A DNA stretch of 64,000 nucleotides from NCBI GenBank assembly GCA_038120295.1, contig JAYOLL010000001.1:261845-325844 (forward strand), given 5' to 3'. The position numbers and the translations under genes were made by a program. The DNA is from JAYOEY01 sp038120295. Lineage in GTDB: Bacteria > Pseudomonadota > Alphaproteobacteria > MPNO01 > UBA2964. Below, one piece after another: positions 1 through 9,061 of this stretch. Below the pieces are notes generated by a model, which worked only from the letters and a program-made list of their open reading frames with translations, was not told the DNA's origin and searched no databases. How positions within the stretch are numbered: the stretch's first letter is position 1; every line of letters starts with the position of its first letter.

Positions 1-532
1 CGATCTGGCGCATGTTGCTGGCGGTCCAGATATCCATCTTCCTGGCGCGCTCGATCAGGGTCGGCGCGTCCTTGCCGGTCCAGACGAAGGCGTCGAGTAC
101 GAGTTGTTCGGCGTGTTCCGGATAGGCTTCGGCAAAGGCCGCGGCGCGCAGCGCACCGGATGACGAGCCGTAGAAGGAAATTTTCTTCAGTCCGGTTTCG
201 CGCTCGACGACTTCCATCGCAGCCTTAAGATCCCGGACCCCCTCAGCCACCGGTGAATTGCCGTCGGTCGAGTCCGATTTGCCGTATCCCTCATGGTCCA
301 TGGTCCACACGTCGAACCCGTACCCGGCGAATTTCTCCATCAGGGAAAAGTCGCTTTTTCCCGGGACATGCAGGTCGAAGCCCGACGGTCCGCTGAATGA
401 GGAGCCGTGCACCAGAAACAGCACAGGCCGGCCGTCGCCGCCCGCCGGCGGCGCGTCCGTCCGTTTGCGAAACATGTAAAGTTTCACATCGCCCTTTTGA
501 GCCCAGTATTCTTCACTCCAGAATTCGGTCAT
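1..532 (-). CDS. alpha/beta hydrolase, C-terminal part outside window
   Basis: This is the N-terminal part of an alpha/beta hydrolase whose 3' end lies beyond base 1. The protein starts MTEFWSEEYWAQKGDVKLYM and carries the oxyanion strand VLFLVHGSSF, a DHEGYGKS motif and the nucleophile elbow YGSSSGALRA, so the catalytic serine is present. The order of motifs and many identical residues match the gene immediately upstream (543-1487), so the two are tandem duplicates. They are separated by about 10 bases and share orientation, which suggests one transcript. The substrate is unknown; esterase, lactonase or C-C hydrolase activity are all possible. The fold is certain but the function is not. Confidence 0.85.
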   Translation of the reverse strand, partial: MTEFWSEEYWAQKGDVKLYMFRKRTDAPPAGGDGRPVLFLVHGSSFSGPSGFDLHVPGKSDFSLMEKFAGYGFDVWTMDHEGYGKSDSTDGNSPVAEGVRDLKAAMEVVERETGLKKISFYGSSSGALRAAAFAEAYPEHAEQLVLDAFVWTGKDAPTLIERARKMDIWTASNMRQI

Positions 533-542
533 GTCGGTTCTC

Positions 543-1487
543 CTACCCATCCACCCGCCCGGGCATCGACAGGAAGGCGTCGAGGACGTGCCAGAAGCGG
601 GCGCGGTTGATGCCGATTGAGGTGTTATGGGCCTGACCCGAGACCATGATCATCTGCTTGTCCTTGTTGGGCAGCGCTTCGAAGAACCCCATGACGTCCT
701 CGTCAGTGGCAATGCCGTCATGGTCGCCGCGGAAGATCATGACAGGGCATTGCACCTTTGCCGGATCGACCGCCGGCAGGTTGATGCACATGTCGATATA
801 GGTCCCGTTCGGCACGCTGCCGCCCCCGTTCTCGATTTCGGTCCGTGCCGCGGCAGCCGGTAGTTCGGGGACGGTCAGTCCGACGACATCGCGCGAGAAT
901 ATGCCTTCATAGGCCTTCTCGTCGACAATGCGGCGGTTGGTGGCCTGCCATTCGTCGATGCGTTCGGCGCGTTTCTTCAGGGTGGGGGAGCCTTCGCCGG
1001 TCCAGACCAGCGCGGCGAGGCCGAGTTTCGCCACGCGGTCGGGAAATTTGTTGGCGAACTGCCCGGCGCGCAACGCGCCCGAAGAGGATCCGAAGAAACA
1101 GTATGAGGACAGCCCGGTCGCCGCCTCGACAACCGGCATGGCCGCTTCGAGGTCGTCGACGCCGTCCGCAATATAGGAAAACCCGTCGGTGTGGCTGGAT
1201 CGACCGTATCCTTCGTGATCCATCGTCCAGACGTCATAGCCGAGCCCGGCGAACGTCTTCATCAGCGAATAGTCGCCGTGCCCCGGCAGTTCCAGGTCGT
1301 AGGCCGTGCGCGCTGCAAAGGACGAGCCATGCACCAGGAACAGGACCGGCTTGTCCGGATTGGCGGCGCGGAGAGACGGCGAATAGCGGCGGAACAGGAA
1401 CAGGTCCACGTCCCCCTTCTTGGTCCAGTGCTCTTCGCTGGTCAGGTCTCCCGGATCATTGGGCATGGTGACGATGGCTTCGGTCAT
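543..1487 (-). CDS. alpha/beta hydrolase (tandem paralogue)
   Basis: This 314-residue protein has the alpha/beta hydrolase fold. VLFLVHGSSF carries the oxyanion hole, DHEGYGRS follows, FFGSSSGALRAG is the nucleophile elbow, MIFRGDHDGIA carries the acid and GQAHNTS the probable catalytic histidine. There is no signal peptide, so it should be cytoplasmic. The start is an ATG preceded by AGGAGAAG at good spacing. It is followed after about 10 bases by a clear paralogue that runs off the left edge of the window. The substrate cannot be read from the sequence; a carboxylic ester or lactone from the catabolic repertoire of this region is plausible. Confidence 0.88.
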   Translation of the reverse strand: MTEAIVTMPNDPGDLTSEEHWTKKGDVDLFLFRRYSPSLRAANPDKPVLFLVHGSSFAARTAYDLELPGHGDYSLMKTFAGLGYDVWTMDHEGYGRSSHTDGFSYIADGVDDLEAAMPVVEAATGLSSYCFFGSSSGALRAGQFANKFPDRVAKLGLAALVWTGEGSPTLKKRAERIDEWQATNRRIVDEKAYEGIFSRDVVGLTVPELPAAAARTEIENGGGSVPNGTYIDMCINLPAVDPAKVQCPVMIFRGDHDGIATDEDVMGFFEALPNKDKQMIMVSGQAHNTSIGINRARFWHVLDAFLSMPGRVDG

Positions 1488-1757
1488 CCTCGGACTTCTC
1501 CTGAATGGATACTAGTTCGCTTTGGAGCGTGTTTAAGAGAGATCTAGACTATGCCCGGAGACTGGATGGAAGGGAAGATACCGAGGGGGAAATGCCGACA
1601 ATACCGCGCCAAGAAGCCGAGGAGCAGTATCGCCGCCGCACTCGCCTGTCGGGATTGTTGATCGGAATGGCGGGGATGTCGGCGCTAATGCAGAAAGAGG
1701 CGTAGAGCGCGACCTTAAACACGCCCCCGATCTCGGGCTCACGGAATAGTGTTTCCG

Positions 1758-3611
1758 TCAGGCTAGCGGCCAGACCCAGAGCAGCATCGGCGTTGCAACG
1801 GCGACAATCAGGATTTCGAGCGGTAGCCCCATGCGCCAGTAATCGCCGAACCGGTAGCCGCCCGGCCCCATGATCAGCGCGTTGTTCTGGTGTCCGATAG
1901 GGGTCAGGAAGGCGCAGGATGCGCCTATGGCGACCGCCATAAGAAAGCTGTCCGGATTAACGTTCAGACGCCCGGCAATGTCGATCGCCACAGGCGCCAT
2001 GACGACGGCGGTCGCGGCGTTATTGATAACGTCCGAGAGAGTCATGGTTAGGACCAGTACGACGACAAGCCCGACAACCGCCGGATAGCCTTCGAGCAGA
2101 CCCGAAATCCCACTGGCCAGGATAGCTGTCGTTCCGGTGGCCTGCATGGCCTGCCCTATCGGGATCATGGCGCCCAGCAGCACAACAATGGACCAGTCGA
2201 TATCGTCGTAAAGCTCCCGGACCGGGACGATGTTGGTCAGGACCATGCCGACGACTGCGACGCCCAGGGCGACCGCGAAGCCTGTTATTCCCATGGTGGC
2301 GGCAGCGATCGCCGCGCCGAACAGGCCGATGGAAAGCCAGGCGAGGTGGTAGCGGCTTCCGTGGATCGGCCGGGCGGCGAGGGGAAGACAGTGCAGGTCT
2401 GAAATAGCCAGATGGAGGCGGTCCGCGTCTCCCTCCAGCAGCAAAACGTCGCCGGGCTGGAATCGCAGCTGGTGCAGCCCTTCGTGCAACGACCGGCCCT
2501 GACGCGCTACGGCGAGCAGGTTGACGCCGAAATGACGGCGGAGGCGAAGGCTGGCCGGCGTCCGGCCCGCGATATGAGCATCGGGAGTCACCACAGCCTC
2601 TGCGACGGCGACGTCCGGTCCGCCGAACAGCCGGGGCTTTTCCACCTCGTCGTCTGCCAGCTCTTCCGTTGAAGCGGGGGAAACGTCTTCTTCTTTCTGT
2701 TCTTTTTCAGGTGCAGGCGGAGCGGGCGGACGCAGGTCCAGTTTGGAGAGTGCGGCACTGATCGATTCCGATCCGGCGCGGACAAGGACCACGTCGCCCG
2801 CGCGTATCAGCGTCGTCCGTGCAGCGGGGTCCAGTCGGCGGTTTCCGCGCAGCACGCCCAGAACGACGGCGTCTATCTCCTGCATGGTTTCGTCCAGTTC
2901 GCGCAGTCTCTTGCCGATAAGCGCGTGTTCGTCCGGCACGCGGGCCTGCGCGATATACCCGTCGATATTCATCAGCTCTTCGCCCGACGGGGTTTCCTGT
3001 CGGCCCTTGGGGATCAGCCGCCAGCCGACGAGGGCGACGAACGCGATACCGGCAAGCGCGACCGCCCCGCCAACCGGAGAAAAATCAAACATGGAAAACG
3101 GTACGCCTGCGACGTCTTCCCGTATCGCGGCGATGATGATGTTGGGCGGCGTACCGATCAGTGTCACCAGCCCGCCAAGGATTGACCCGTAGGCCAGAGG
3201 CATCAGCAGCAGCGACGCCGGCCTGTTTGTTTGCTTTGCCGACTGGATCGCCGCAGGCATCAGCATGGCCAGCGCGCCGACATTGTTCATGAAACCCGAC
3301 AGGGCTCCGCCGACGCCCGACAGCAGCCCGACATGCGCGGTGGTCGTTTTTACAGGCGGCAGCAGGTTGCGGGCGATCATGTTGACCGCGCCTGAATTTA
3401 CCAGTCCCCGGCTTGCAACCAGTACGAGCGCAACCGTCACGGTCGCTGCGCTCGCGAAACCGGAGAAGACGTTCTGTGTTTCTACCTGTCCGCCGAGGGC
3501 CGCGGCCAGAAGACCGAGCATTGCCACGATGTCGTGCCGCAGTTTTCCCCAGACGAAGAGCGCGAGAATGCCGGCGAGAATACCCAGGAGAAAGATCTGG
3601 TCGAATGTCAT
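1758..3611 (-). CDS. SLC13-family (DASS-type) permease with two RCK_C domains
   Basis: This 617-residue integral membrane protein belongs to the SLC13/citrate transporter family. Hydrophobic segments fill about residues 1-200 and 420-617. The middle section, about 205-400, is hydrophilic and contains two TrkA-C/RCK_C-like domains, recognisable from segments such as IGKRLRELDETMQEIDAVV with ending GDVVLVRAG, and a second copy ending GDVLLLEGDADRL. A charged linker rich in Glu, Lys and Pro lies between them. Family members take up dicarboxylates, sulfate or other anions using sodium or protons; the inserted RCK_C pair is typical of the bacterial branch. It is divergent from the DksA-like gene at 3674, with only 62 bases between starts, so both promoters must lie there. 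The substrate is not determined. Confidence 0.88.
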   Translation of the reverse strand: MTFDQIFLLGILAGILALFVWGKLRHDIVAMLGLLAAALGGQVETQNVFSGFASAATVTVALVLVASRGLVNSGAVNMIARNLLPPVKTTTAHVGLLSGVGGALSGFMNNVGALAMLMPAAIQSAKQTNRPASLLLMPLAYGSILGGLVTLIGTPPNIIIAAIREDVAGVPFSMFDFSPVGGAVALAGIAFVALVGWRLIPKGRQETPSGEELMNIDGYIAQARVPDEHALIGKRLRELDETMQEIDAVVLGVLRGNRRLDPAARTTLIRAGDVVLVRAGSESISAALSKLDLRPPAPPAPEKEQKEEDVSPASTEELADDEVEKPRLFGGPDVAVAEAVVTPDAHIAGRTPASLRLRRHFGVNLLAVARQGRSLHEGLHQLRFQPGDVLLLEGDADRLHLAISDLHCLPLAARPIHGSRYHLAWLSIGLFGAAIAAATMGITGFAVALGVAVVGMVLTNIVPVRELYDDIDWSIVVLLGAMIPIGQAMQATGTTAILASGISGLLEGYPAVVGLVVVLVLTMTLSDVINNAATAVVMAPVAIDIAGRLNVNPDSFLMAVAIGASCAFLTPIGHQNNALIMGPGGYRFGDYWRMGLPLEILIVAVATPMLLWVWPLA

Positions 3612-3673
3612 CAGAAAATTCTAAGCTTTGTTTCCCGCGTGCGAAACCGCGCCGAGAATTGGAAGGGTGACGG

Positions 3674-4036
3674 ATGAACGATGCTCCCGGCATCGATACC
3701 TCCAGGATGAAGAGCGCGCTGGACAAGCGCGTGGCGGAGCTGGAGAGGCTTCTCGAGAGCTTCGCCGACACACGGACAGATACGGCGCTCGATCAGCAGA
3801 GAATCGGTCGACTGTCGCGCATGGACGCGATCCAGCAGCAGGCCATGGAAGATGAAACGCACCGCCGGAGCGAGCGCGAGCTGGCGCTGTGCCGCGCGGC
3901 GCAAAAGCGCATTGCCGATGGCGACTACGGGTACTGTACTGCCTGCGAAGAACCGATCGCGCCCAAACGGCTGGAAAACGACCCTTCCGCCATGCTGTGC
4001 ATCGCCTGCGCCAGCAGGGCGGGGGCGGGTGGCTGA
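3674..4036 (+). CDS. DksA/TraR-family C4 zinc-finger protein
   Basis: This 120-residue protein has an N-terminal helical, coiled-coil-like segment (about residues 10-80) and a C-terminal C4 zinc finger with Cys88-x2-Cys91 and Cys109-x2-Cys112. That layout is the DksA/TraR family, whose members bind the RNA polymerase secondary channel and alter promoter response to ppGpp. It is shorter than DksA (about 150 residues) and longer than TraR (about 70). I do not see the acidic DxxDxA tip of DksA clearly, so it may be a DksA-like protein with a different output. The start ATG follows GGAAGGGTGACGG. It ends 6 bases from the convergent MFS gene. Confidence 0.85.
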   Translation: MNDAPGIDTSRMKSALDKRVAELERLLESFADTRTDTALDQQRIGRLSRMDAIQQQAMEDETHRRSERELALCRAAQKRIADGDYGYCTACEEPIAPKRLENDPSAMLCIACASRAGAGG

Positions 4037-4042
4037 CGGGTG

Positions 4043-5290
4043 TTACCCGTCCTTTAGTTCTTCGTCTGCCGGGGCGCGTGGGTCGAGTTCCGAAATAGCA
4101 GGCGTCGTGCGCGGTAAGGCGGCGAAGGAATTTTTTCGATCCGCGGGCACGGAATCCCGCTGGCGCATGCGCCATACACCGAATCCGACAGCAGCTGCGG
4201 CGACAATGCCTGTAAAGACGAACAGGCCGGATGCACCGGTCGCGGTCATTGCCGCTGAGCTTGCAACGGGTCCGACTGTCGCGCCCAGGCTGTAGGCAAG
4301 CAAAAGCCCGCTCACGACTCCGACGAAATCCGCATCCCGTGCAAAATCGCTGGCATGCGTGACGGATAGCGGATAGAGCGCGAAGGCGACAGAACCGAAC
4401 GCGGCAGATAGAAACAGGATCGCCCCCTCTGAACTTCTCGTCAGGATGACCATAGCTACGCTCACGAGAAGGATTCCTCCGCACACCCCGACGATGACGC
4501 GGCGGCGGTCCATGCGGTCCGAGAGCACCCCTAAGGGCCACTGCATCCCGAGCCCGCCTATGATCGCGACGGACATGAAGCGCGCAGTGGCGTCGATATC
4601 CAGCCCGGCAAGAGGCGCGTAGGCAGGGCCCATCCCGTAGAACGCACCCAGAATGAGGCCGCTGGCGAAAGAGCCGACCACGCCGAGCGGCGACAGCCGG
4701 TAAAGGTCGCGAATTTTCATCCTGCTTGGCAAAGGCGGCTTCGGTTGCGGTTGTCGTGTCAACGCAATCGGAACCGCTCCGATCGAGGCGATTGCGGAAA
4801 CGATGGCGAACAGAACGAATGTGTCCGGCGGAGTCGCGAGCAGCAGGAACTGACCGAACGCCTGCGCCAGGTAAATAAGGATCATGTAGAGCGACATGAT
4901 CCTGCCCCTTGTGTCGTTGGTGGCGCGCTCGTTAAGCCAGGATTCCGTGCACAGGAACAGGCCTGCCATGCAGGCGCCTTCAAGAAATCGCAGGATTCCC
5001 CAGAAAACCGGATCGAAATAAAGGGCGTGGAGTAACGACGCCGCCGAATAGATCGAGGCGAAGGCGGTGAAGGACCGAATGTGGCCAACGGTGGCGATCA
5101 GAGTGCTGCCCCTGATCGCGCCGACAGCGAGGCCGCCGAAATAGGCCGCCATTACCGCGCCAGTCGCCAATGTCGGAATTTCCGCCAGCGTCATCCGTAC
5201 GCCCAGCAATGTCCCGAGCAGCCCGTTGCCAAGCATGATCAGGGAGATGCCCAGGAGGAGGGATGAAATGGCGATGGCAGTATGACGCAT
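4043..5290 (-). CDS. MFS transporter, YcaD-like
   Basis: This 415-residue protein has about twelve hydrophobic segments and the layout of a major facilitator permease of the YcaD type. The first helices read LLLGISLIMLGNGLLGTLLG, and the loop after helix 2 is followed by RFLEGACMAGLFLCTESWLN, a segment characteristic of this subgroup. The central loop (QPKPPLPSRMK) divides the two six-helix halves, and LSDRMDRRRV is the second-half MFS signature loop. The C-terminal tail is charged and cytoplasmic. It lies alone, convergent with the zinc-finger gene and downstream of typA in the same orientation. The transported compound is unknown; efflux of small molecules is as likely as uptake. Confidence 0.86.
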   Translation of the reverse strand: MRHTAIAISSLLLGISLIMLGNGLLGTLLGVRMTLAEIPTLATGAVMAAYFGGLAVGAIRGSTLIATVGHIRSFTAFASIYSAASLLHALYFDPVFWGILRFLEGACMAGLFLCTESWLNERATNDTRGRIMSLYMILIYLAQAFGQFLLLATPPDTFVLFAIVSAIASIGAVPIALTRQPQPKPPLPSRMKIRDLYRLSPLGVVGSFASGLILGAFYGMGPAYAPLAGLDIDATARFMSVAIIGGLGMQWPLGVLSDRMDRRRVIVGVCGGILLVSVAMVILTRSSEGAILFLSAAFGSVAFALYPLSVTHASDFARDADFVGVVSGLLLAYSLGATVGPVASSAAMTATGASGLFVFTGIVAAAAVGFGVWRMRQRDSVPADRKNSFAALPRTTPAISELDPRAPADEELKDG

Positions 5291-5325
5291 CAGAAGTACT
5301 GCGGTCAGGGCGCCAGCGGGCTGGT

Positions 5326-5337
5326 CAGGTCGACCTG
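5326..5337. promoter_or_regulatory. 12-bp perfect palindrome upstream of MFS gene
   Basis: CAGGTCGACCTG is a perfect 12-bp dyad in the 81-base gap between typA and the MFS gene, 36 bases upstream of the MFS start. It could be an operator for a dimeric repressor, but a palindrome of this length also arises by chance in GC-rich DNA. No regulator gene is adjacent. Confidence 0.2.
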
Positions 5338-5371
5338 CTCGGATCGGCGAATGTCAGCTCCCGGGCGCCCG

Positions 5372-7207
5372 TCAGGCGACTTCGGGGGCCTGTCTGGAAC
5401 GCCGCTTGCGTTCGACCGGGTCGAGATAGCGCTTTCGCAGCCGGATCGATTTAGGCGTCACCTCGACAAGCTCGTCATCGTCGATATAGGCGATGGCGCG
5501 CTCCAGCCCCAATTTGAGCGGCGGTGTCAGGAGAATAGCGTCGTCGCTGCCGGAGGCGCGGATATTGGTCAGCTGCTTGGTTTTGAGCGGGTTGGCGTCG
5601 ATGTCCTGGCCCTTGTTGTGCTCGCCAATCAACATGCCGCAATAGACCTTTTCGCCCGGGCCGATCATCAGTGGCCCCCGTTCTTCCAGGTTCCACAGCG
5701 CGTATGCGACTGCGTTGCCCTGCTGGGTCGAGATGATGACCCCCTGACGTCGCCCTTCGATGGCGCCGCGGTCCGGCGCGTACTCGTGGAAAATCCGGTG
5801 CATCACGCCGGTTCCCCGCGTGTCGGTCAGGAATTCGCCATGATAGCCGATGAGCGCGCGCGAAGGCGCATGAAACACCAGACGCTGCTTGCCGCCGCCC
5901 GATGGGCGCATTTCCAGCAACTCGCTGCGACGCGCCGAAAGTTTTTCGACGACCACGCCGGAAAATTCCTCGTCAACGTCGATCACGACCTCTTCGATCG
6001 GTTCCGTACGCTTGCCGGTCTCCGGGTCCGTCTGAAACACTACGCGCGGACGGCTGATTGACATTTCGTAGCCTTCGCGGCGCATGGTTTCGATCAGTAC
6101 GCCGATCTGCAGCTCGCCGCGTCCGGCGACCTCGTACCCGTCGTCGTTTTCAGTGACCTGAATGGCGACATTGCCTTCAGCCTCGCGCATCAGTCGATCG
6201 CGTATCATGCGCGACGTGACCTTGTCGCCTTCCTGGCCGGCATAGGGAGAATCGTTCACCGAGAAGGTGACGGCGAGTGTCGGCGGATCGATGGGGCGAG
6301 CCTCAATGGGGGCTTCCGAGCCCGGCGCACAGATCGTGTCGGCCACCGTCGTTTTCTGGAAGCCGGACAGGGCGACAATGTCGCCGGCGGCGGCTTCTTC
6401 CAGCGGTACGCGTTCCAGACCGCGGAAGGCGAGAATCTTGGTGACCCGGATTCTCTCGACCGGCTTGCCCTCGCGCGTGACGGCAGAGATAGTCTCGTTG
6501 GGACGAATTTTGCCGGAGGCGATGCGACCGGTCAGCAGGCGTCCGATATAGGGATCTGCTTCGAGCGTGGTCGCCAGCATGCGGAATGGCGCATCCGCGT
6601 CGACCGCCGGTGGCTCGACATGGCTTGCGATCAGTTCGAACAGGGGGGTCAGGCTGTCCTTGGGTCCTTCCGGCTCTTCCGCCGCCCAGCCTTCCTTGGA
6701 GGACGCGTAAAGCGTCGGGAAATCGAGCTGCTCGTCATTGGCGTCGAGCGCTGCGAAAAGGTCGAAAATCTCGTCCAGCACCTCGTCAGCGCGGGCATCC
6801 GGGCGGTCAACCTTGTTGATCACGACGATGGGGTGAAGCCCCTGCGCCAGCACCTTCGACAGTACGAACTTGGTCTGCGGCATTGGCCCTTCGGCCGCGT
6901 CTACGAGAAGGACGCAGCCGTCGACCATGGAGAGTACACGCTCTACCTCGCCGCCGAAATCGGCATGGCCCGGCGTGTCGACGATATTGACCCGGATGCC
7001 GTTCCATTCGACAGAGGTACATTTGGCGAGGATGGTGATACCGCGCTCGCGTTCCAGGTCGCCCGTATCCAGCGCCTGCGATTGTACAGACTGGTTGTCG
7101 CGAAACATGCCTGACTGCCGCATCAGGCAGTCGACCAGCGTGGTCTTGCCATGATCGACATGGGCGACGATCGCGATATTCCTGAGGGAAGCGGCGCTGT
7201 TTGTCAT
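5372..7207 (-). CDS. typA: ribosome-associated translational GTPase TypA/BipA
   Basis: This is TypA/BipA, a GTPase of the EF-G family that binds the ribosome and helps 50S assembly and translation under stress. The G1 motif is AHVDHGKTT near residues 15-23, followed by RERGITI (switch I), DTPGHADFGGEVER (G3) and VVINKVDRPDAR (G4). The C-terminal part contains the BipA-specific domains, including RLVFHAPSRALIGYHGEFLT and RGTGVMHRIFHEY. I chose the ATG at 7207, which gives 611 residues, close to the usual length; an upstream in-frame start would add 21 residues without GTPase homology. It follows prfC in the same direction with an 88-base gap, so the two may be co-transcribed. Confidence 0.96.
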   Translation of the reverse strand: MTNSAASLRNIAIVAHVDHGKTTLVDCLMRQSGMFRDNQSVQSQALDTGDLERERGITILAKCTSVEWNGIRVNIVDTPGHADFGGEVERVLSMVDGCVLLVDAAEGPMPQTKFVLSKVLAQGLHPIVVINKVDRPDARADEVLDEIFDLFAALDANDEQLDFPTLYASSKEGWAAEEPEGPKDSLTPLFELIASHVEPPAVDADAPFRMLATTLEADPYIGRLLTGRIASGKIRPNETISAVTREGKPVERIRVTKILAFRGLERVPLEEAAAGDIVALSGFQKTTVADTICAPGSEAPIEARPIDPPTLAVTFSVNDSPYAGQEGDKVTSRMIRDRLMREAEGNVAIQVTENDDGYEVAGRGELQIGVLIETMRREGYEMSISRPRVVFQTDPETGKRTEPIEEVVIDVDEEFSGVVVEKLSARRSELLEMRPSGGGKQRLVFHAPSRALIGYHGEFLTDTRGTGVMHRIFHEYAPDRGAIEGRRQGVIISTQQGNAVAYALWNLEERGPLMIGPGEKVYCGMLIGEHNKGQDIDANPLKTKQLTNIRASGSDDAILLTPPLKLGLERAIAYIDDDELVEVTPKSIRLRKRYLDPVERKRRSRQAPEVA

Positions 7208-7295
7208 TTTTTTCCGGAAATTCGGGGGCTTCGGTGCGCCCGATATAGAGGGTTCCCCGCGTCGGTTCAATCAAAACCGGCTGATGCGGAAACTG

Positions 7296-8885
7296 TCACG
7301 CGAGCTGTTCCTTGACCCTGAGAAGCTCGATGCTCGGCCAGTCCTGGCCGGCGCGGTCGAGATGCCATGCGTTGCGGGCCAGGAACACCGGATCGCCGCG
7401 GTGATCGTCAGCGATATCGCCCGAATTGCCGTCAACGAATTTCTTGATTTCGGCGTCGTCTCCGCCAAGCCAGCGCGCCGTCATCAGGCTGGTCGGTTCG
7501 AACCGGACCGGTACGTCGTACTCCGTACGGATGCGGTCTGCCAGAACCTCGAACTGGAGCGCGCCGACGACGCCGACGATCCAGTCTGTGCCGATACGCG
7601 GTTTGAATACGCGGGCGACGCCTTCCTCGGCGAGTTGTTGCAGCGCGCGGCCAAGATGCTTGGCGCGCATCGGATCGGTGGGGCGTACTGCCTGAAGATG
7701 CTCCGGCGCGAAGCTTGGAATTCCGGTAAAGCTGAGTGACTCGCCCTCGGTCAGAGCATCGCCGATATGCAGATTGCCATGGTTCGGAATGCCGATGATA
7801 TCGCCGGCCCAGGCTTCCTCCGCCAGCTCGCGGTCGCGGGCGAGGAACAGCACCGGGTTATGCAGTGCGATCTGCTTGTCGGTGCGAACATGCTTCAGCT
7901 TCATGCCGCGCTTGAAATGGCCCGAACACAGCCGGAAAAACGCAATCCGGTCTCGGTGCTTGGGGTCCATGTTGGCCTGGATCTTGAAAACGAACCCCGC
8001 GACCTTGTCCTCCGCCGGCTCAACGGCGCGCTCGACGGTCGCTTGCGGTTGCGGTACCGGCGCGTTGGTCACCAGCCCGTCCATCAGCTCCGCCACGCCG
8101 AACGCGTTGATGGCGCTGCCGAAATAGACCGGCGTCAGATTTCCTTCCAGATAGGCCTCTCGGTCGAAGGGCGGACACAGTCCGCGCGCCATCTCCACCT
8201 GTTCGCGAAGTTCGGCGACGGCGTGGGCAGGCAGCAGCTCGTCCAGTTTGGGATCGTCGAGTCCGGAGCAGGTTTCTACCTGATGCGGTTTCTCGCCCCG
8301 CGCGCCCCGGTCCACCAGCACCAGCTGGTCGCGCAACAAATCGTAACAGCCGAGAAAGCCGCGCCCCATCCCGATCGGCCAGCTGGCCGGGGTCACCTCG
8401 ATCTGCAGCGTCTGTTCGATCTCGTCGAGCAGATCGAACGGGTCCTGCGCCTCGCGGTCCATCTTGTTGATGAAGGTGGTGATCGGCATGTCGCGAAGGC
8501 GGCAGACCTCGAACAGCTTTCGGGTCTGCGGCTCGATGCCGCGGGCCGCATCGATCACCATCACCGCGGAATCGACCGCCGACAGCACGCGATAGGTATC
8601 TTCCGAGAAATCCTCATGGCCCGGCGTATCGAGCAGGTTGAACGTCTTGTCCGCATACTCGAACGTCATCACAGACGCCGTGACGGAAATGCCGCGCTCA
8701 CGCTCCACCTTCATCCAGTCAGATCGCGCGCGCCGCTGCTCGCCTCGCGCCTTGACTGCTCCGGCAAGCTGGATCGCGCCGCCGAACAGCAACAGCTTCT
8801 CGGTCAGCGTCGTCTTGCCCGCGTCGGGGTGCGAGATAATCGCGAAAGTCCGTCGGCGGGCGATTTCTGAGGGCAGGGTTTCCAT
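7296..8885 (-). CDS. prfC: peptide chain release factor 3
   Basis: This is RF3, the GTPase that removes RF1 and RF2 from the ribosome after termination. The G1 motif is SHPDAGKTTLTEKLL (from about residue 18), followed by RARSDWMKVERERGISVTAS (switch I), LLDTPGHEDFSEDTYR (G3) and FINKMDREAQDP (G4). The ATG at 8885 gives 529 residues, the usual RF3 length; a start 13 codons earlier adds no conserved sequence. The arrangement with typA directly downstream puts two translational GTPases together. The 176-base gap to the divergent TAXI binding-protein gene should hold both promoters. Confidence 0.96.
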   Translation of the reverse strand: METLPSEIARRRTFAIISHPDAGKTTLTEKLLLFGGAIQLAGAVKARGEQRRARSDWMKVERERGISVTASVMTFEYADKTFNLLDTPGHEDFSEDTYRVLSAVDSAVMVIDAARGIEPQTRKLFEVCRLRDMPITTFINKMDREAQDPFDLLDEIEQTLQIEVTPASWPIGMGRGFLGCYDLLRDQLVLVDRGARGEKPHQVETCSGLDDPKLDELLPAHAVAELREQVEMARGLCPPFDREAYLEGNLTPVYFGSAINAFGVAELMDGLVTNAPVPQPQATVERAVEPAEDKVAGFVFKIQANMDPKHRDRIAFFRLCSGHFKRGMKLKHVRTDKQIALHNPVLFLARDRELAEEAWAGDIIGIPNHGNLHIGDALTEGESLSFTGIPSFAPEHLQAVRPTDPMRAKHLGRALQQLAEEGVARVFKPRIGTDWIVGVVGALQFEVLADRIRTEYDVPVRFEPTSLMTARWLGGDDAEIKKFVDGNSGDIADDHRGDPVFLARNAWHLDRAGQDWPSIELLRVKEQLA

Positions 8886-9061
8886 GGGTGGCGGGTATGT
8901 GGCACCGGCGGTCCGGCGCGTCAAGGATCGATCGGTTTGCGCGCTGGCATCCCTTGCGGGGCGTTCGATTTGACCCTACGCTTTTGGGGGCATGGCGGCG
9001 ATAACAATCACGACCCGCCGGCGCAGTCTTCACGGGCTCATATTTCAGGGAGAAACAGACC

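Noticed and set aside
1488..1757. Short gene in the 270-base gap between the hydrolase and the permease
   Set aside because: A 66-codon plus-strand frame has no good ribosome site, motif or conserved character. I see nothing else here except a weak ACGGAA/TTTCCGT inverted repeat.
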